This document shows positions 51,146 through 60,639 of a DNA stretch of 64,000 nucleotides, in pieces. The notes below the pieces were generated by a model, which was given only the letters and a program-made list of their open reading frames with translations, was not told where the DNA came from and ran no database searches. The position numbers and the translations under genes were made by a program. Numbering within the stretch: position 1 is the first letter of the stretch; the number at the start of each line of letters is the position of its first letter. The DNA is taken from positions 124,001-188,000 of the forward strand of contig NZ_JAJMLZ010000003.1 of NCBI RefSeq assembly GCF_022227765.1, given 5' to 3'. Source of the stretch: Ectothiorhodospira shaposhnikovii (lineage in GTDB: Bacteria > Pseudomonadota > Gammaproteobacteria > Ectothiorhodospirales > Ectothiorhodospiraceae).

Positions 51146-52113
51146 TCTACTCCCGGATTACGGGCACCGGGAGTTATCTTCCGGAAAAGGTGCTCACCAA
51201 TCGCGATCTGGAAAAGATCGTGGAAACCTCCGATGAATGGATTCGTGAACGCACCGGGATCGGGCAGCGCCACATCGTCGGCCCCGATGAAACCACCTGC
51301 GACCTGGCGGAGCAGGCGGCACGGGCCGCCCTGGCCATGGCGGGGCGACGCCCGGAAGACATCGACCTGATCATCGTCGGCACCACGACCCCGGATCAGG
51401 TGTTTCCCAGTACCGCCTGCCTGTTGCAGCAGCGGTTGGGGATTCACAACGGCTGTGCCGCCTTTGATATTCAGGCGGTGTGCACCGGCTTCGTCTATGC
51501 CCTGGGCGTGGCCAATCAGTTCATCCGTGCCGGCAGCGCTCGCTGCGCCCTGGTGGTCGGCGCCGAAACCATCTCCCGCATTCTGGACTGGACCGATCGC
51601 GGGACCTGTGTCCTGTTCGGCGACGGCGCGGGCGCGGTCGTTCTGGAGGCTTCCGAGGAACCCGGCATCCTGTCCACCCACCTGCATGCCGATGGCCGCT
51701 ACGAGAGCCTGCTCAGTGTGCCCCGGGGTGTCGGCAAGGGTTATGCCGACATGGTGGCCGGCGAGGCCTACCTGCAGATGAAGGGCAATGAGGTCTTCAA
51801 GTGGGCGGTCAATACCCTGGGTCGCATCGTCGAGGAAACCCTGGAAGCCGGCGGCATCGACCAGTCCCGGGTGGACTGGCTGATCCCCCATCAGGCCAAT
51901 ATCCGGATCATCCAGGCCACCGCCCGCAAGTTGAAGATGCCCATGGAGAAGGTGATCGTGACCGTGGAACAGCACGGCAACACTTCCGCCGCCTCCGTTC
52001 CCCTGGCGCTGGATGCCGCGGTGCGTGACGGCAGGATCAAGCGAGGCGATCTGGTGCTGATGGAGGCCTTCGGTGGTGGTTTCACCTGGGGATCGGCCCT
52101 GCTCCATTTCTGA
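51142..52113 (+). CDS. fabH: FabH, beta-ketoacyl-ACP synthase III
   Basis: A 323-residue condensing enzyme that starts fatty acid chains from acetyl-CoA and malonyl-ACP. Catalytic residues are seen: Cys114 in QAVCTGF, His in IPHQANIRI and Asn in [13 protein letters not shown] start coupled to plsX. Unusually fabD, fabG and acpP do not follow; the cluster ends here. Confidence 0.95.
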   Translation: MIYSRITGTGSYLPEKVLTNRDLEKIVETSDEWIRERTGIGQRHIVGPDETTCDLAEQAARAALAMAGRRPEDIDLIIVGTTTPDQVFPSTACLLQQRLGIHNGCAAFDIQAVCTGFVYALGVANQFIRAGSARCALVVGAETISRILDWTDRGTCVLFGDGAGAVVLEASEEPGILSTHLHADGRYESLLSVPRGVGKGYADMVAGEAYLQMKGNEVFKWAVNTLGRIVEETLEAGGIDQSRVDWLIPHQANIRIIQATARKLKMPMEKVIVTVEQHGNTSAASVPLALDAAVRDGRIKRGDLVLMEAFGGGFTWGSALLHF

Positions 52114-52203
52114 TTGCTGCATCGCGGCATCCGATGCCCGAAAGCCTTTCGAATCGTGGTAGCATGGCGGGCGTATCCACCGCAGGGGTGTCCACGGACC
52201 GCC

Positions 52204-52671
52204 ATGGGACAGGAAATCGAAAAAAAATTCCTTGTAGTTTCCGACGCCTGGAAAGACCAGGCCACCAAGCGTGTTCGGTATCGTCAGGGCTACCTTTGCG
52301 GTAACGAGAGAAGCTCGGTCCGGATCCGGGTTTCCGACGACACGGCGTATCTCAACATCAAGAGTGCGACCCTGGGCGTCCAGCGTCAGGAGTTCGAGTA
52401 TGCCATCCCGGCCCGGGATGCCCGGGAGTTGCTCGATACCCTCTGCATCCAGCCGCTGATCGAGAAGACCCGTCACTACGTGCCCCACGGCGACCATGTC
52501 TGGGAGGTGGACGTGTTTGAGGGCGACAACGCGGGGCTGGTGGTGGCCGAGGTGGAACTGAGGCACGTGGATGAGATTCCCGCCCTGCCGTCCTGGGTGG
52601 GAGAAGAGGTCTCCCACGATGTCCGCTATTACAACACGAGCCTGGTCCGGCATCCCTACAAGGACTGGTGA
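52204..52671 (+). CDS. CYTH domain protein (tripolyphosphatase-like)
   Basis: A 155-residue CYTH protein with the signature EIEKKFLV (ExExK) at the N-terminus and acidic/basic strands (VRIRVSDD, YLNIKS, WEVDVFEGDNAGLVVAEVEL) lining a tunnel for triphosphate substrates. Bacterial stand-alone members cleave tripolyphosphate or thiamine triphosphate. ATG 52204 lets the protein begin MGQEIEKKF, as expected. It comes just before uvrY. Confidence 0.88.
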   Translation: MGQEIEKKFLVVSDAWKDQATKRVRYRQGYLCGNERSSVRIRVSDDTAYLNIKSATLGVQRQEFEYAIPARDARELLDTLCIQPLIEKTRHYVPHGDHVWEVDVFEGDNAGLVVAEVELRHVDEIPALPSWVGEEVSHDVRYYNTSLVRHPYKDW

Positions 52672-52713
52672 GTCATGTCTTCCTCAACCGGGATTCGTGC
52701 CGCAGGGGAGATC

Positions 52714-53394
52714 ATGGACAATACCGGACGGACTGCCCTGATGGTGGATGTGCTGCTGGTGGACGATCACCTGCTGGTGCGTCGCGCCATCCGTGGACTG
52801 CTGAACGCCCAAACCGAGCGCACCGGCATCAAGGTGGTCGGCGAGGCCGCCTCCGGTGAGGAGGCCCTGGAGCAGCTGTCACGTCTGCGTCCCGACGTGG
52901 TTCTGATGGACCTCAATATGCCTGGCATGGGGGGGCTGGAGGCAACCCGCAAGGCGTTGGCCCTGCGGCCCGGGCTGAAGGTGATTGCCCTGACGGTGGA
53001 GGAGGATGGCCCCCATGTGGGCTGGATGCTCGACAGCGGCGTCGCCGGTTACCTCAGCAAGGGCGCGGGGGAGGAGGAACTGGTTCATGCCATCCGGTTG
53101 GCCATGCAGGGCGACCGGCATGTCACCCCCAGTGTGGCCCGGAAACTGGCGCAAACCGATTCCGGGGAGCCGGATCCGATGACCCGGCTCTCCCATCGGG
53201 AACGCCAGATCCTGATGCTGCTGGTGGCGGGCAAGAAGCCGGGAGAGATCGCCGCCGCGCTGGATTTGAACGTGAAGACGGTCAGTACCTACAAGGCGCG
53301 TTTGCGCGAGAAGCTTGGCTGCGCGTCGGACATGGAGCTTTTCCGCATGGCCATCGATCGCGGTATCATGACCCCTTGCCCATCCTCCGAGTAA
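52714..53394 (+). CDS. uvrY: UvrY/GacA-like response regulator
   Basis: A 226-residue NarL-family regulator. The receiver has LLVDDHLLVRRAI and phospho-Asp in VVLMDLNMPGMGG, then KGAGEEELVHAIRLA; the LuxR-type helix-turn-helix is LSHRERQILMLLVAGKKPGE. Position before uvrC and pgsA and the similarity identify UvrY/GacA, partner of BarA/GacS. Three starts are possible (52675, 52714, 52741); AGGGGAG precedes 52714, though closely. Confidence 0.9.
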   Translation: MDNTGRTALMVDVLLVDDHLLVRRAIRGLLNAQTERTGIKVVGEAASGEEALEQLSRLRPDVVLMDLNMPGMGGLEATRKALALRPGLKVIALTVEEDGPHVGWMLDSGVAGYLSKGAGEEELVHAIRLAMQGDRHVTPSVARKLAQTDSGEPDPMTRLSHRERQILMLLVAGKKPGEIAAALDLNVKTVSTYKARLREKLGCASDMELFRMAIDRGIMTPCPSSE

Positions 53395-53425
53395 GTGCCG
53401 GCCCGGCCGGCGAGCGTCAGATCCG

Positions 53426-54085
53426 ATGAATCCAGTGTGTCCCGTCCCTCCGGACTGTTTTGATCCGGCCTGTACCCGTTGTCCGCGGCTGGTGGATTTT
53501 CTGACCCGGGTGCGTGCCCGTCACCCCGGCTATCATGCCGCCCCGGTGCCTCCCTTTGGGGATCCCGAGGCCCGGCTGCTGATCGTGGGCCTGGCCCCGG
53601 GGATGCATGGTGCCAATGCCTCCGGCCGTCCGTTCACGGGGGATTTCGCCGGTATCCTGCTCTACCAGACCCTGTTTGAGATGGGTTTCGCCAGTGCACC
53701 GGAGTCAAGCAGCCGTGATGACGGGCTGAAGCTGAGAGATTGTCGAATCACCAATGCCGTCAAGTGCCTGCCTCCCGAGAACAAGCCGCTCACCCCTGAA
53801 GTCCGGGCCTGCAACGACTACCTGGCCCGGGAACTGGCCTTGCTGGCTCCGGGCAGCGTGGTGCTGGCCCTGGGTACCGTGGCCCACAATGCGGTACTGC
53901 GCGCCCTGGGGTTGCGGCAGTCGGCTCACCGGTTCGGCCATGGTCATGAGCATGCCCTGGGCAACGGGCTCATGCTGGTGGACTCCTATCACTGCAGTCG
54001 TTACAACACCCAGACAGGTCGCCTGACCAGCGAGATGTTCAAGGTGGTTTTTGCACAGGTGAAGCGGCATCTGGACGGTTCATGA
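53426..54085 (+). CDS. Family 5 uracil-DNA glycosylase (UDGb)
   Basis: A 219-residue base-excision enzyme. GLAPGMHGANASGRPFTGD is the family 5 motif 1, which lacks the usual Asp/Asn. DSYHCSRYN resembles motif 2. Four Cys for a 4Fe-4S cluster are in CTRC near the N-terminus and in VKC and RAC around residues 113-130. It would remove uracil, hypoxanthine or related damage. It is placed between uvrY and uvrC, overlapping uvrC by ATGA, so the two repair genes are co-translated. Confidence 0.88.
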   Translation: MNPVCPVPPDCFDPACTRCPRLVDFLTRVRARHPGYHAAPVPPFGDPEARLLIVGLAPGMHGANASGRPFTGDFAGILLYQTLFEMGFASAPESSSRDDGLKLRDCRITNAVKCLPPENKPLTPEVRACNDYLARELALLAPGSVVLALGTVAHNAVLRALGLRQSAHRFGHGHEHALGNGLMLVDSYHCSRYNTQTGRLTSEMFKVVFAQVKRHLDGS

Positions 54086-55917
54086 TCATCACCGAAGGTC
54101 TGCAGTCCGACGCATTTGATCCGCGTCGCTTTCTGGCCGACCTCACCACCCAGCCCGGGGTCTACCGGATGGTGGGGGAGGAGGGCGCCGTGCTCTATGT
54201 GGGCAAGGCCAAGAACCTGAAGAAGCGGGTATCCAGCTACTTTCGTCCCACGGTGGCCAATGCCCGGATCGCTGCCATGGTGGCCCAGATCCGGGATGTC
54301 CAGGTGATCGTCACCCGCAGCGAGGCCGAGGCCCTGCTGCTGGAAAACAATCTGATCAAGGAGCACCGGCCCCGTTACAACATCCTGTTCCGGGATGACA
54401 AATCCTACCCCTATATCTTCATCTCTCATCATCCCTATCCCCGCCTGGCCTTTCATCGTGGTGCCCGCAAGGCATCCGGCCGCTATTTCGGTCCCTATCC
54501 CTCGGGCGGCGCGGTCCGTGACACCATCCAGCTGTTGCAGAAGCTGTTCCTGATCCGTCCCTGCGAGGACAGCTTCTTTCAGAACCGTTCCCGTGCCTGT
54601 CTGCAGTATCAGATCCAGCGCTGCAGCGGACCCTGCGTTGGCTTGATCGATGCCGATGCCTATGGGGTGGATGTGCGCCATGCCGTGGATTTTCTCGAAG
54701 GACGCAGTGAGCGTATCATCGCGGATCTGGTGCAGGGAATGGAGCAGGCCGCCGCCGCCCTGGAGTATGAGCAGGCCGCCCGTATCCGGGATCAGATTGC
54801 GCGGCTACGGCAACTCTCAGAGCGTCAGTACGTCAGCGCGGAAGACGGCGACGTGGACATCATTGCCGTCGCCCGGGAAGCGGGGGAGGTCTGCGTGCAG
54901 GTCTTCTCCATTCGCGGGGGGCTGAACCTGGGCAACCGATCCCTGTTTCCCCGGGTGCCGGATGACGTCGCCGACGGGTCGCTGATGACGGCGTTCCTAG
55001 GCCAGTATTACCTGAATCGTGAAGTCCCCTCCCGGCTCATTCTCAGTCACCCCCCCGAGGATCGGGCCGTGCTGGAAGACATGCTCACCCTGCGTCGCGG
55101 GCAGAAGGTGACGCTGGCCTGGCAGGTGCGGGGAGATCGCGCCCGCTGGCTCGAGATGGCGATACGCAATGCCCGGATGACCCTGGCGACCCGCCTGGCC
55201 GGGCGCGCCGGCATGCGGGAGCGCCTGGAGGCCCTGCAGGATGCCCTGGACCTGGATGATCCGCCACGGCGGATGGAGTGTTTCGATATCAGCCACACCC
55301 AGGGCGAGGCGACCGTGGCCTCCTGCGTGGTCTTTGACGAAGAGGGGCCGCTCAAGTCCGATTACCGCCGCTTCAACATCAAGGACATCACGCCGGGGGA
55401 TGACTATGCCGCCATGCGCCAGGCCCTGATGCGACGTTATACCCGTCTCAAGGCCGGTGAGGGCAAGTTGCCGGACATCCTGTTCATCGACGGCGGCAAG
55501 GGGCAGGTGCGCCAGGCCCTGGACGTGTTGGAGACGCTGCAGGTCAGTGGCGTCATGGTGGTCGGTGTGGCCAAGGGCGAGGACCGTCGTCCGGGGATGG
55601 AGACCCTGATCTTGAGCGATGCGGCCCAGCCGTCTATACTGCCGCCGGGCTCCAGGGCGCTGCATCTCATCCAGCAGATTCGGGACGAGGCCCACCGCTT
55701 TGCCATCACCGGGCACCGGCAGCGCCGTGCCAGAGCCCGCGGTACCTCACCGCTGGAGCAGATACCCGGCATGGGTCCCAAGCGACGCCAGCAGTTACTG
55801 AAACACTTCGGCGGGCTTCAAGGTGTGTGCCGTGCCGACGTGGAAGCGCTCGCCAAGGTGCCCGGCATCAGTCGCAAGCTGGCGCAGCAGATTTTCGATT
55901 CGCTACATGACGACTGA
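54082..55917 (+). CDS. uvrC: UvrC, excinuclease ABC subunit C
   Basis: A 611-residue nucleotide excision repair nuclease. The N-terminal GIY-YIG domain is recognised from PGVYRM and LYVGKAKNLKKRVSSYF. A UVR motif, the C-terminal RNase H-like domain (MECFDISHTQGE) and tandem helix-hairpin-helix motifs (IPGMGPKRRQQLLKHFGG) follow. Coupled to the glycosylase upstream and to pgsA downstream. Confidence 0.97.
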   Translation: MIITEGLQSDAFDPRRFLADLTTQPGVYRMVGEEGAVLYVGKAKNLKKRVSSYFRPTVANARIAAMVAQIRDVQVIVTRSEAEALLLENNLIKEHRPRYNILFRDDKSYPYIFISHHPYPRLAFHRGARKASGRYFGPYPSGGAVRDTIQLLQKLFLIRPCEDSFFQNRSRACLQYQIQRCSGPCVGLIDADAYGVDVRHAVDFLEGRSERIIADLVQGMEQAAAALEYEQAARIRDQIARLRQLSERQYVSAEDGDVDIIAVAREAGEVCVQVFSIRGGLNLGNRSLFPRVPDDVADGSLMTAFLGQYYLNREVPSRLILSHPPEDRAVLEDMLTLRRGQKVTLAWQVRGDRARWLEMAIRNARMTLATRLAGRAGMRERLEALQDALDLDDPPRRMECFDISHTQGEATVASCVVFDEEGPLKSDYRRFNIKDITPGDDYAAMRQALMRRYTRLKAGEGKLPDILFIDGGKGQVRQALDVLETLQVSGVMVVGVAKGEDRRPGMETLILSDAAQPSILPPGSRALHLIQQIRDEAHRFAITGHRQRRARARGTSPLEQIPGMGPKRRQQLLKHFGGLQGVCRADVEALAKVPGISRKLAQQIFDSLHDD

Positions 55918-55920
55918 TCC

Positions 55921-56475
55921 ATGACATTTTCGATTCCCAATCTTCTCACCTGGATGCGCATCGCCCTGATCCCCCTGATCGTGGTGGTCTATTACTATCC
56001 GCATCCCCTGTCCGGGCCGGTGAGCGCCATGATCTTTGCCCTGGCCGCCATCACCGACTGGCTGGACGGTTATCTGGCGCGGCGTCTGGGGCAGACCTCC
56101 AGTTTCGGCGCCTTTCTGGATCCGGTGGCGGACAAGCTGATGGTGGCCACGGCCCTGGTGCTGTTGGTGGACAATCCGGGCGGTATGCTGTTGGCGGTGG
56201 CCGCCGCCATCATTATCGGTCGGGAAATTGCCATTTCCGCCCTGCGTGAATGGATGGCCGAGTTGGGGCAGCGGGGCAAGGTGGCCGTATCCTGGATCGG
56301 CAAGCTAAAGACCACCGCGCAGATGGTGGCCATCTTCCTGCTGCTCCATGCCCAGCCCATCCTGGGGCTGCCCACCTTCACCCTGGGTCTGGTGCTGCTC
56401 TACGTGGCCGCGGTCCTGACCCTGTGGTCCATGTTCCATTATCTGCGCGCGGCCCTGAGCGTCGCGGACAGCTGA
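55921..56475 (+). CDS. pgsA: PgsA, phosphatidylglycerophosphate synthase
   Basis: A 184-residue membrane enzyme making phosphatidylglycerophosphate from CDP-diacylglycerol. The CDP-alcohol phosphotransferase motif is DWLDGYLARRL then FGAFLDPVADK. Several helices follow. It lies three bases after uvrC, as in E. coli. Confidence 0.95.
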   Translation: MTFSIPNLLTWMRIALIPLIVVVYYYPHPLSGPVSAMIFALAAITDWLDGYLARRLGQTSSFGAFLDPVADKLMVATALVLLVDNPGGMLLAVAAAIIIGREIAISALREWMAELGQRGKVAVSWIGKLKTTAQMVAIFLLLHAQPILGLPTFTLGLVLLYVAAVLTLWSMFHYLRAALSVADS

Positions 56476-56480
56476 TTGCG

Positions 56481-58235
56481 CTAGAGGGAACTGGCAGCCT
56501 GCGCCTCCGGGCGCAGGCTGGTGTCGAACCGTACGCTCTGGGGGTAGGGAAATACGTCGCCGTGGATTCCCTTCTTTACGTCCTCCTGCCTGCGTTGCCA
56601 GTAGCGGTAGTCGAACAGGTCCCGATGCAGCTGCATCAGCATGCGCCGTATCCGCGGGTCGGTGCTCAGGAAGGTGGGGAATTCCTCCGGAAAGATCTCG
56701 TTGGGTCCGGCTGAATACCAGGCATCCGAGCTGAGTTCATCTTCCGGAAACGGCGAGGGGGGGATCTTGCGGAAGTGGCACTCCGTCAGGTAGCAGATCT
56801 CGTCGTAATCGTAAAAGACCACCTTGCCGCTGTCGGTCACGCCGAAGTTTTTGAACAGCAGGTCCCCGGGAAAAATGTTCACGCCGATGAGCTGCTTGAT
56901 GGCCAGACCCCATTCTTCCAGGGCGGCGCGGGTATGGGCTTCGTCGGCCTGTTCCAGATAGACGTCCAGCGGCAGCATCCGCTTCTCGATGTAAAGGTGC
57001 TTGATGACCAGGTTGCCGCCGTCGATCTCCATCTGGGACGTCACTTCCTTTTTCAGGACCTCCAGCAGTTCGGGTGAAAAACGCGCCAAGGGGAAGGCCA
57101 CTTCGGAGAACTCCAGGGTATCCGCCATCCGGCCTACCCGGTCATGCATCTTCACCTGCAGGTAGCGACGTTCGATCAGTTCATGGGTGACATCCTTCTG
57201 GGGGGGGAAACGATCCTTGATCACCTTGAATACGTAAGGATAAGAGGGCAGGGTGAATACCACCATCACCAGACCCGGGGTACCCTGGGCAATGGAAAAA
57301 TGATCGGTACTGTTGGCCAAGTGGTGCAGGAAGTCCCGGTAGAACTCGTTCTTGGCCTGCTTGTGAAAGCCGATGCTCATGTACAGTTCGGCCACCGGCT
57401 TGTCCGGCATCAGATCCTGCAGAAAAACCACGGTGGCGGCCGGTACCGGCGTTTTCACGACAAAGTAGGCCCGGGCAAAGCTGAACACCGCCTCGGCCTC
57501 TTCTTCGGTGGTGAGCAGGGCGTCCGCCACCAGGCCCATGCCCTCGATATTGTTCAGGGGGATGATGAAGGGATGGCTGCTGCCCTCATGCACCACCCGT
57601 CCGATGAGATAGGCCGCCTTGTTGCGAAAGAAGGGAAATTCCAGCACATCAATGCGCAGATCCCCCATGGCCTCCGGGCCGAATTCGGAGCGGGCCTCCA
57701 AGGCGCGGGCGATATTGTGCACGTCCTTGGACAGGTCGGCGTGGGGCAGGTTGAAGTAGAAGGCCGAGAGGATTTCCCAGATGCAGGTATCCACGCCGCC
57801 GTCGCGGGTATGAAAGGAGAGGTAGCCCCGGTATCGTTCGGCCAGTTCCTGTCGATTGGCCACTGATTCCAGGAAGATCATGTCATTGTTGTAATACTTG
57901 CGCTCGAATAGCCGGCAGAATACGGAGTTGTAGAAGGTCTCGGCCAGCTCCGGTCTGGAGTGGTGTTGCAGCAGGTCCATATAGGCGATCTTGACCAGTT
58001 GCCACAGGCGCTCTTCCAGCCCGTCGATGCCGAAGGTGGCGCGCACCTTGCCGAGGGTTTCCTGCACCCGCTGGTCATAGGAGCTGATGCGCTTGACCGA
58101 GGCGGCCCGGACGGCGTCCCAGTCGGCATGTTCGAAGCGCTCCCGGGCGCTGCTGGTGATTTCCTGGAAAAACGAGAAATGACGCTCAAAACCGGTCAGG
58201 ATGGAGCGGGCGATCTGCCGCGCGCGTTCATTCAT
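56481..58235 (-). CDS. aceK: AceK, isocitrate dehydrogenase kinase/phosphatase
   Basis: A 584-residue regulator that inactivates isocitrate dehydrogenase by phosphorylation, sending carbon into the glyoxylate shunt. Recognisable segments are ERKYYNNDMIFLES, GSSHPFIIPL, YVFKVIKDRFPPQKD and VFYDYDEICYLTECHFR. It is divergent from aceA, not downstream as in the enteric aceBAK operon. The two genes share a 360-base regulatory region. Confidence 0.95.
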   Translation of the reverse strand: MNERARQIARSILTGFERHFSFFQEITSSARERFEHADWDAVRAASVKRISSYDQRVQETLGKVRATFGIDGLEERLWQLVKIAYMDLLQHHSRPELAETFYNSVFCRLFERKYYNNDMIFLESVANRQELAERYRGYLSFHTRDGGVDTCIWEILSAFYFNLPHADLSKDVHNIARALEARSEFGPEAMGDLRIDVLEFPFFRNKAAYLIGRVVHEGSSHPFIIPLNNIEGMGLVADALLTTEEEAEAVFSFARAYFVVKTPVPAATVVFLQDLMPDKPVAELYMSIGFHKQAKNEFYRDFLHHLANSTDHFSIAQGTPGLVMVVFTLPSYPYVFKVIKDRFPPQKDVTHELIERRYLQVKMHDRVGRMADTLEFSEVAFPLARFSPELLEVLKKEVTSQMEIDGGNLVIKHLYIEKRMLPLDVYLEQADEAHTRAALEEWGLAIKQLIGVNIFPGDLLFKNFGVTDSGKVVFYDYDEICYLTECHFRKIPPSPFPEDELSSDAWYSAGPNEIFPEEFPTFLSTDPRIRRMLMQLHRDLFDYRYWQRRQEDVKKGIHGDVFPYPQSVRFDTSLRPEAQAASSL

Positions 58236-58597
58236 CAGTCGGGTTACCTGTGGTCGCTGGGCGGTTGACGGTCGGCAATGAGGGAAATCTACTACATTCC
58301 GGCCCTGTCATGGCACTGCAATTTTGCAGTGCGGAAGGCGGATCGTGACCTGCGACAGGTATCATTATTAAGCCGATTTGCCTCAAAATTGCACAAGCAT
58401 TTAATAGATTAATAATGAATATTGAAATTTATTTTCCGCATACGGGCGTTTCTGGACTACGCTTGCTGCCCTTGCGCTGAATGGTTAACTGTAATGCTGG
58501 GACTTGAGCCCGACCTTCGGCACAATCCATGTTCCGAGCAGTACCGCCCGGTCGATACGGGCAAAACGACTCAGAGATCACAGAGGACCAAGGCAAC
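58236..58597. promoter_or_regulatory. Shared aceK-aceA regulatory region with operator-like palindromes
   Basis: This 362-base gap contains no gene. GCACTGCA (58313-58320), ATTT, TGCAGTGC (58325-58332) is a perfect palindrome with core TGCAATTTTGCA. The sequence CAAAATTGCA recurs at 58384-58393, identical to part of that core on the other strand. An A+T-rich stretch (58395-58440) suits a promoter. Binding by a glyoxylate-shunt regulator is plausible; its identity is unknown. Confidence 0.5.
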
Positions 58598-59908
58598 ATG
58601 AACAGAGAAGAACAGATCAAGGCGCTTGAGGCGGACTGGGCCAACAATCCCCGCTGGAAGGACGTGAAGCGTGGTTATACCGCCGCTGATGTGGTGCGTC
58701 TGCGCGGCTCCGTTCAGCCTGAGTACACCCTGGCCCGCATGGGCGCCGAGAAGCTGTGGAAGCGCGTCAACGGCGAGGCCAAGAAAGGCTATGTGAATGC
58801 CTTCGGTGCCATCACCGCCGGTCAGGCGATGCAGCAGGCCAAGGCCGGTCTGGAAGCCGTGTACCTGTCCGGCTGGCAGGTGGCCGCCGACGGCAACACC
58901 TCCGAAACCATGTACCCGGACCAGTCCCTGTACGCCTATGACTCCGTGCCCACCATGGTGCGTCGCATCAACAACACCTTCAAGCGTGCCGATGAGATCC
59001 AGTGGTCCCGCGGCATCAACCCCGGTGATGAAGGTTATGTGGATTACTTCCTGCCCATCGTGGCCGACGCCGAAGCCGGCTTCGGCGGCGTGCTCAACGC
59101 CTTCGAACTGATGAAGAACATGATCGCCGCCGGCGCCGCCGGTGTGCATTTCGAAGACCAGCTGGCCGCCGTGAAGAAGTGCGGTCACATGGGCGGCAAG
59201 GTGCTGGTGCCCACCCGCGAGGCCATCGAGAAGCTGATCTCCGCCCGCTTCGCCGCCGACGTCATGGGCGTGCCCACCATCGTGCTGGCCCGTACCGACG
59301 CCGAGGCCGCCAACCTGATCACCTCCGACCACGATGAGAACGACAAGCCGTTCCTCACCGGCGAGCGGACCCAGGAAGGCTTCTACCGGGTCAAGAACGG
59401 CCTGGAGCAGGCCATCAGCCGCGGCGTGGCCTACGCCCCCTATGCCGATCTGGTGTGGTGCGAAACCGGCACCCCCGACCTGGGCTTTGCCCGTGAGTTC
59501 GCCCAGGCCGTGCACGCCGAATGCCCCGGCAAGCTGCTGTCCTACAACTGCTCCCCGTCCTTCAACTGGAAGAAGAACCTGGACGACAAGACCATTGCCA
59601 AGTTCCAGGATGAGCTGTCCGCGCTGGGCTACAAGTACCAGTTCATCACCCTGGCGGGTATCCACGTCAACTGGTTCAACACCTTCAACTTCGCCTACAA
59701 CTATGCCCGCGGCGAAGGCATGAAGCACTACGTGGAAATGGTGCAGGAGCCGGAGTTCAAGGCCCGCGAGCGTGGCTATACCTTCGTGTCCCACCAGCAG
59801 GAAGTGGGTGCCGGTTACTTCGACGAAGTGACCACCGTCATCCAGGGCGGTTCCTCCAGCGTCAAGGCGCTGGCCGGTTCCACCGAAGAAGAGCAGTTCC
59901 ACGGTTGA
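58598..59908 (+). CDS. aceA: AceA, isocitrate lyase
   Basis: A 436-residue glyoxylate-cycle enzyme that cleaves isocitrate to glyoxylate and succinate. The catalytic loop KKCGHMGGK (Cys195), [12 protein letters not shown] and SPSFNWKKN are conserved; length equals the E. coli enzyme. ATG 58598 follows AAGG. A strong terminator follows. Malate synthase is not in the window. Confidence 0.97.
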   Translation: MNREEQIKALEADWANNPRWKDVKRGYTAADVVRLRGSVQPEYTLARMGAEKLWKRVNGEAKKGYVNAFGAITAGQAMQQAKAGLEAVYLSGWQVAADGNTSETMYPDQSLYAYDSVPTMVRRINNTFKRADEIQWSRGINPGDEGYVDYFLPIVADAEAGFGGVLNAFELMKNMIAAGAAGVHFEDQLAAVKKCGHMGGKVLVPTREAIEKLISARFAADVMGVPTIVLARTDAEAANLITSDHDENDKPFLTGERTQEGFYRVKNGLEQAISRGVAYAPYADLVWCETGTPDLGFAREFAQAVHAECPGKLLSYNCSPSFNWKKNLDDKTIAKFQDELSALGYKYQFITLAGIHVNWFNTFNFAYNYARGEGMKHYVEMVQEPEFKARERGYTFVSHQQEVGAGYFDEVTTVIQGGSSSVKALAGSTEEEQFHG

Positions 59909-59964
59909 TTCAGTCCGTCCCGGATGCCCCTGGCGGGTGTCCGGGACACACCGTGAACCGGTCG

Positions 59965-60001
59965 GGCCGTACTCGCTGCATGGCGGTACGGCCTTTTTTT
60001 T
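59965..60001 (+). terminator. Intrinsic terminator of aceA
   Basis: GGCCGTAC pairs with GTACGGCC across a 13-base loop and is followed by eight T. Confidence 0.85.
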
Positions 60002-60026
60002 ACACGTTTGCAAAAGGGGACGAGCA

Positions 60027-60521
60027 ATGGCTTCCGAAGCACTGGATTTTCAGGGGACGGCGGACCTGTGTGATGAATACGAGGATCATCCGGGGCTGCA
60101 GGTGGCAGAGCCCCTGTTCAGGGATTTTGGCGGCGAGCGGGCCTTTTCCGGCGAGATCGTGACCCTCAAGTGTTTCGAGGACAACACCAAGGTCCGGGAG
60201 ATGCTGGGTGAGGATGGGCGCGGCAAGGTGTTGGTGGTGGATGCCGGCGGTTCCCTGCGCTGCGCCATGCTGGGGGATCAGCTGGCGATGCTGGCGGTCA
60301 AGAACGGCTGGGCCGGGGTGGTGATGTATGGTTGCATCCGGGATTCCCGTGCCTGCGCCGGCATGCCCCTGGGGGTCAAGGCTCTGGCCACCCATCCCCT
60401 CAAGAGCCGCAAGCAGGGCGTGGGGCAGGAGAACGTGCCGGTGAAGTTTGCCGGGGTCAGCTTCCGGCCCGGTGACCGCCTGTTTGCCGACGAGGACGGT
60501 ATTGTTGTGTTGCCGGCCTGA
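60027..60521 (+). CDS. rraA: RraA, regulator of RNase E activity
   Basis: A 164-residue RraA-family protein, in E. coli an inhibitor of RNase [18 protein letters not shown] and [14 protein letters not shown], then [20 protein letters not shown], are family landmarks. Some relatives are HMG/CHA aldolases; the Gly-x4-Gly-x2-Arg-Asp core is shared, so catalysis cannot be excluded. GGGGA precedes ATG 60027. Confidence 0.92.
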   Translation: MASEALDFQGTADLCDEYEDHPGLQVAEPLFRDFGGERAFSGEIVTLKCFEDNTKVREMLGEDGRGKVLVVDAGGSLRCAMLGDQLAMLAVKNGWAGVVMYGCIRDSRACAGMPLGVKALATHPLKSRKQGVGQENVPVKFAGVSFRPGDRLFADEDGIVVLPA

Positions 60522-60639
60522 TTCGGGCCGTCATCGCCGCACCACCTGAGGTCCCGGCTGCGCTATCATGGCCCCTCGTGCCCGCGGCCCTTGAGCCGGT
60601 GCGGGCGTATGACCCTTTCCGGCAACTTCAGCGAGATTC

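Noticed and set aside
60522-60639. Possible 4.5S/SRP RNA gene upstream of dnaX, a common location
   Set aside because: The conserved GGTCAGG and GGAAGCAGCC loop sequences are absent and the gap is only 118 bases.
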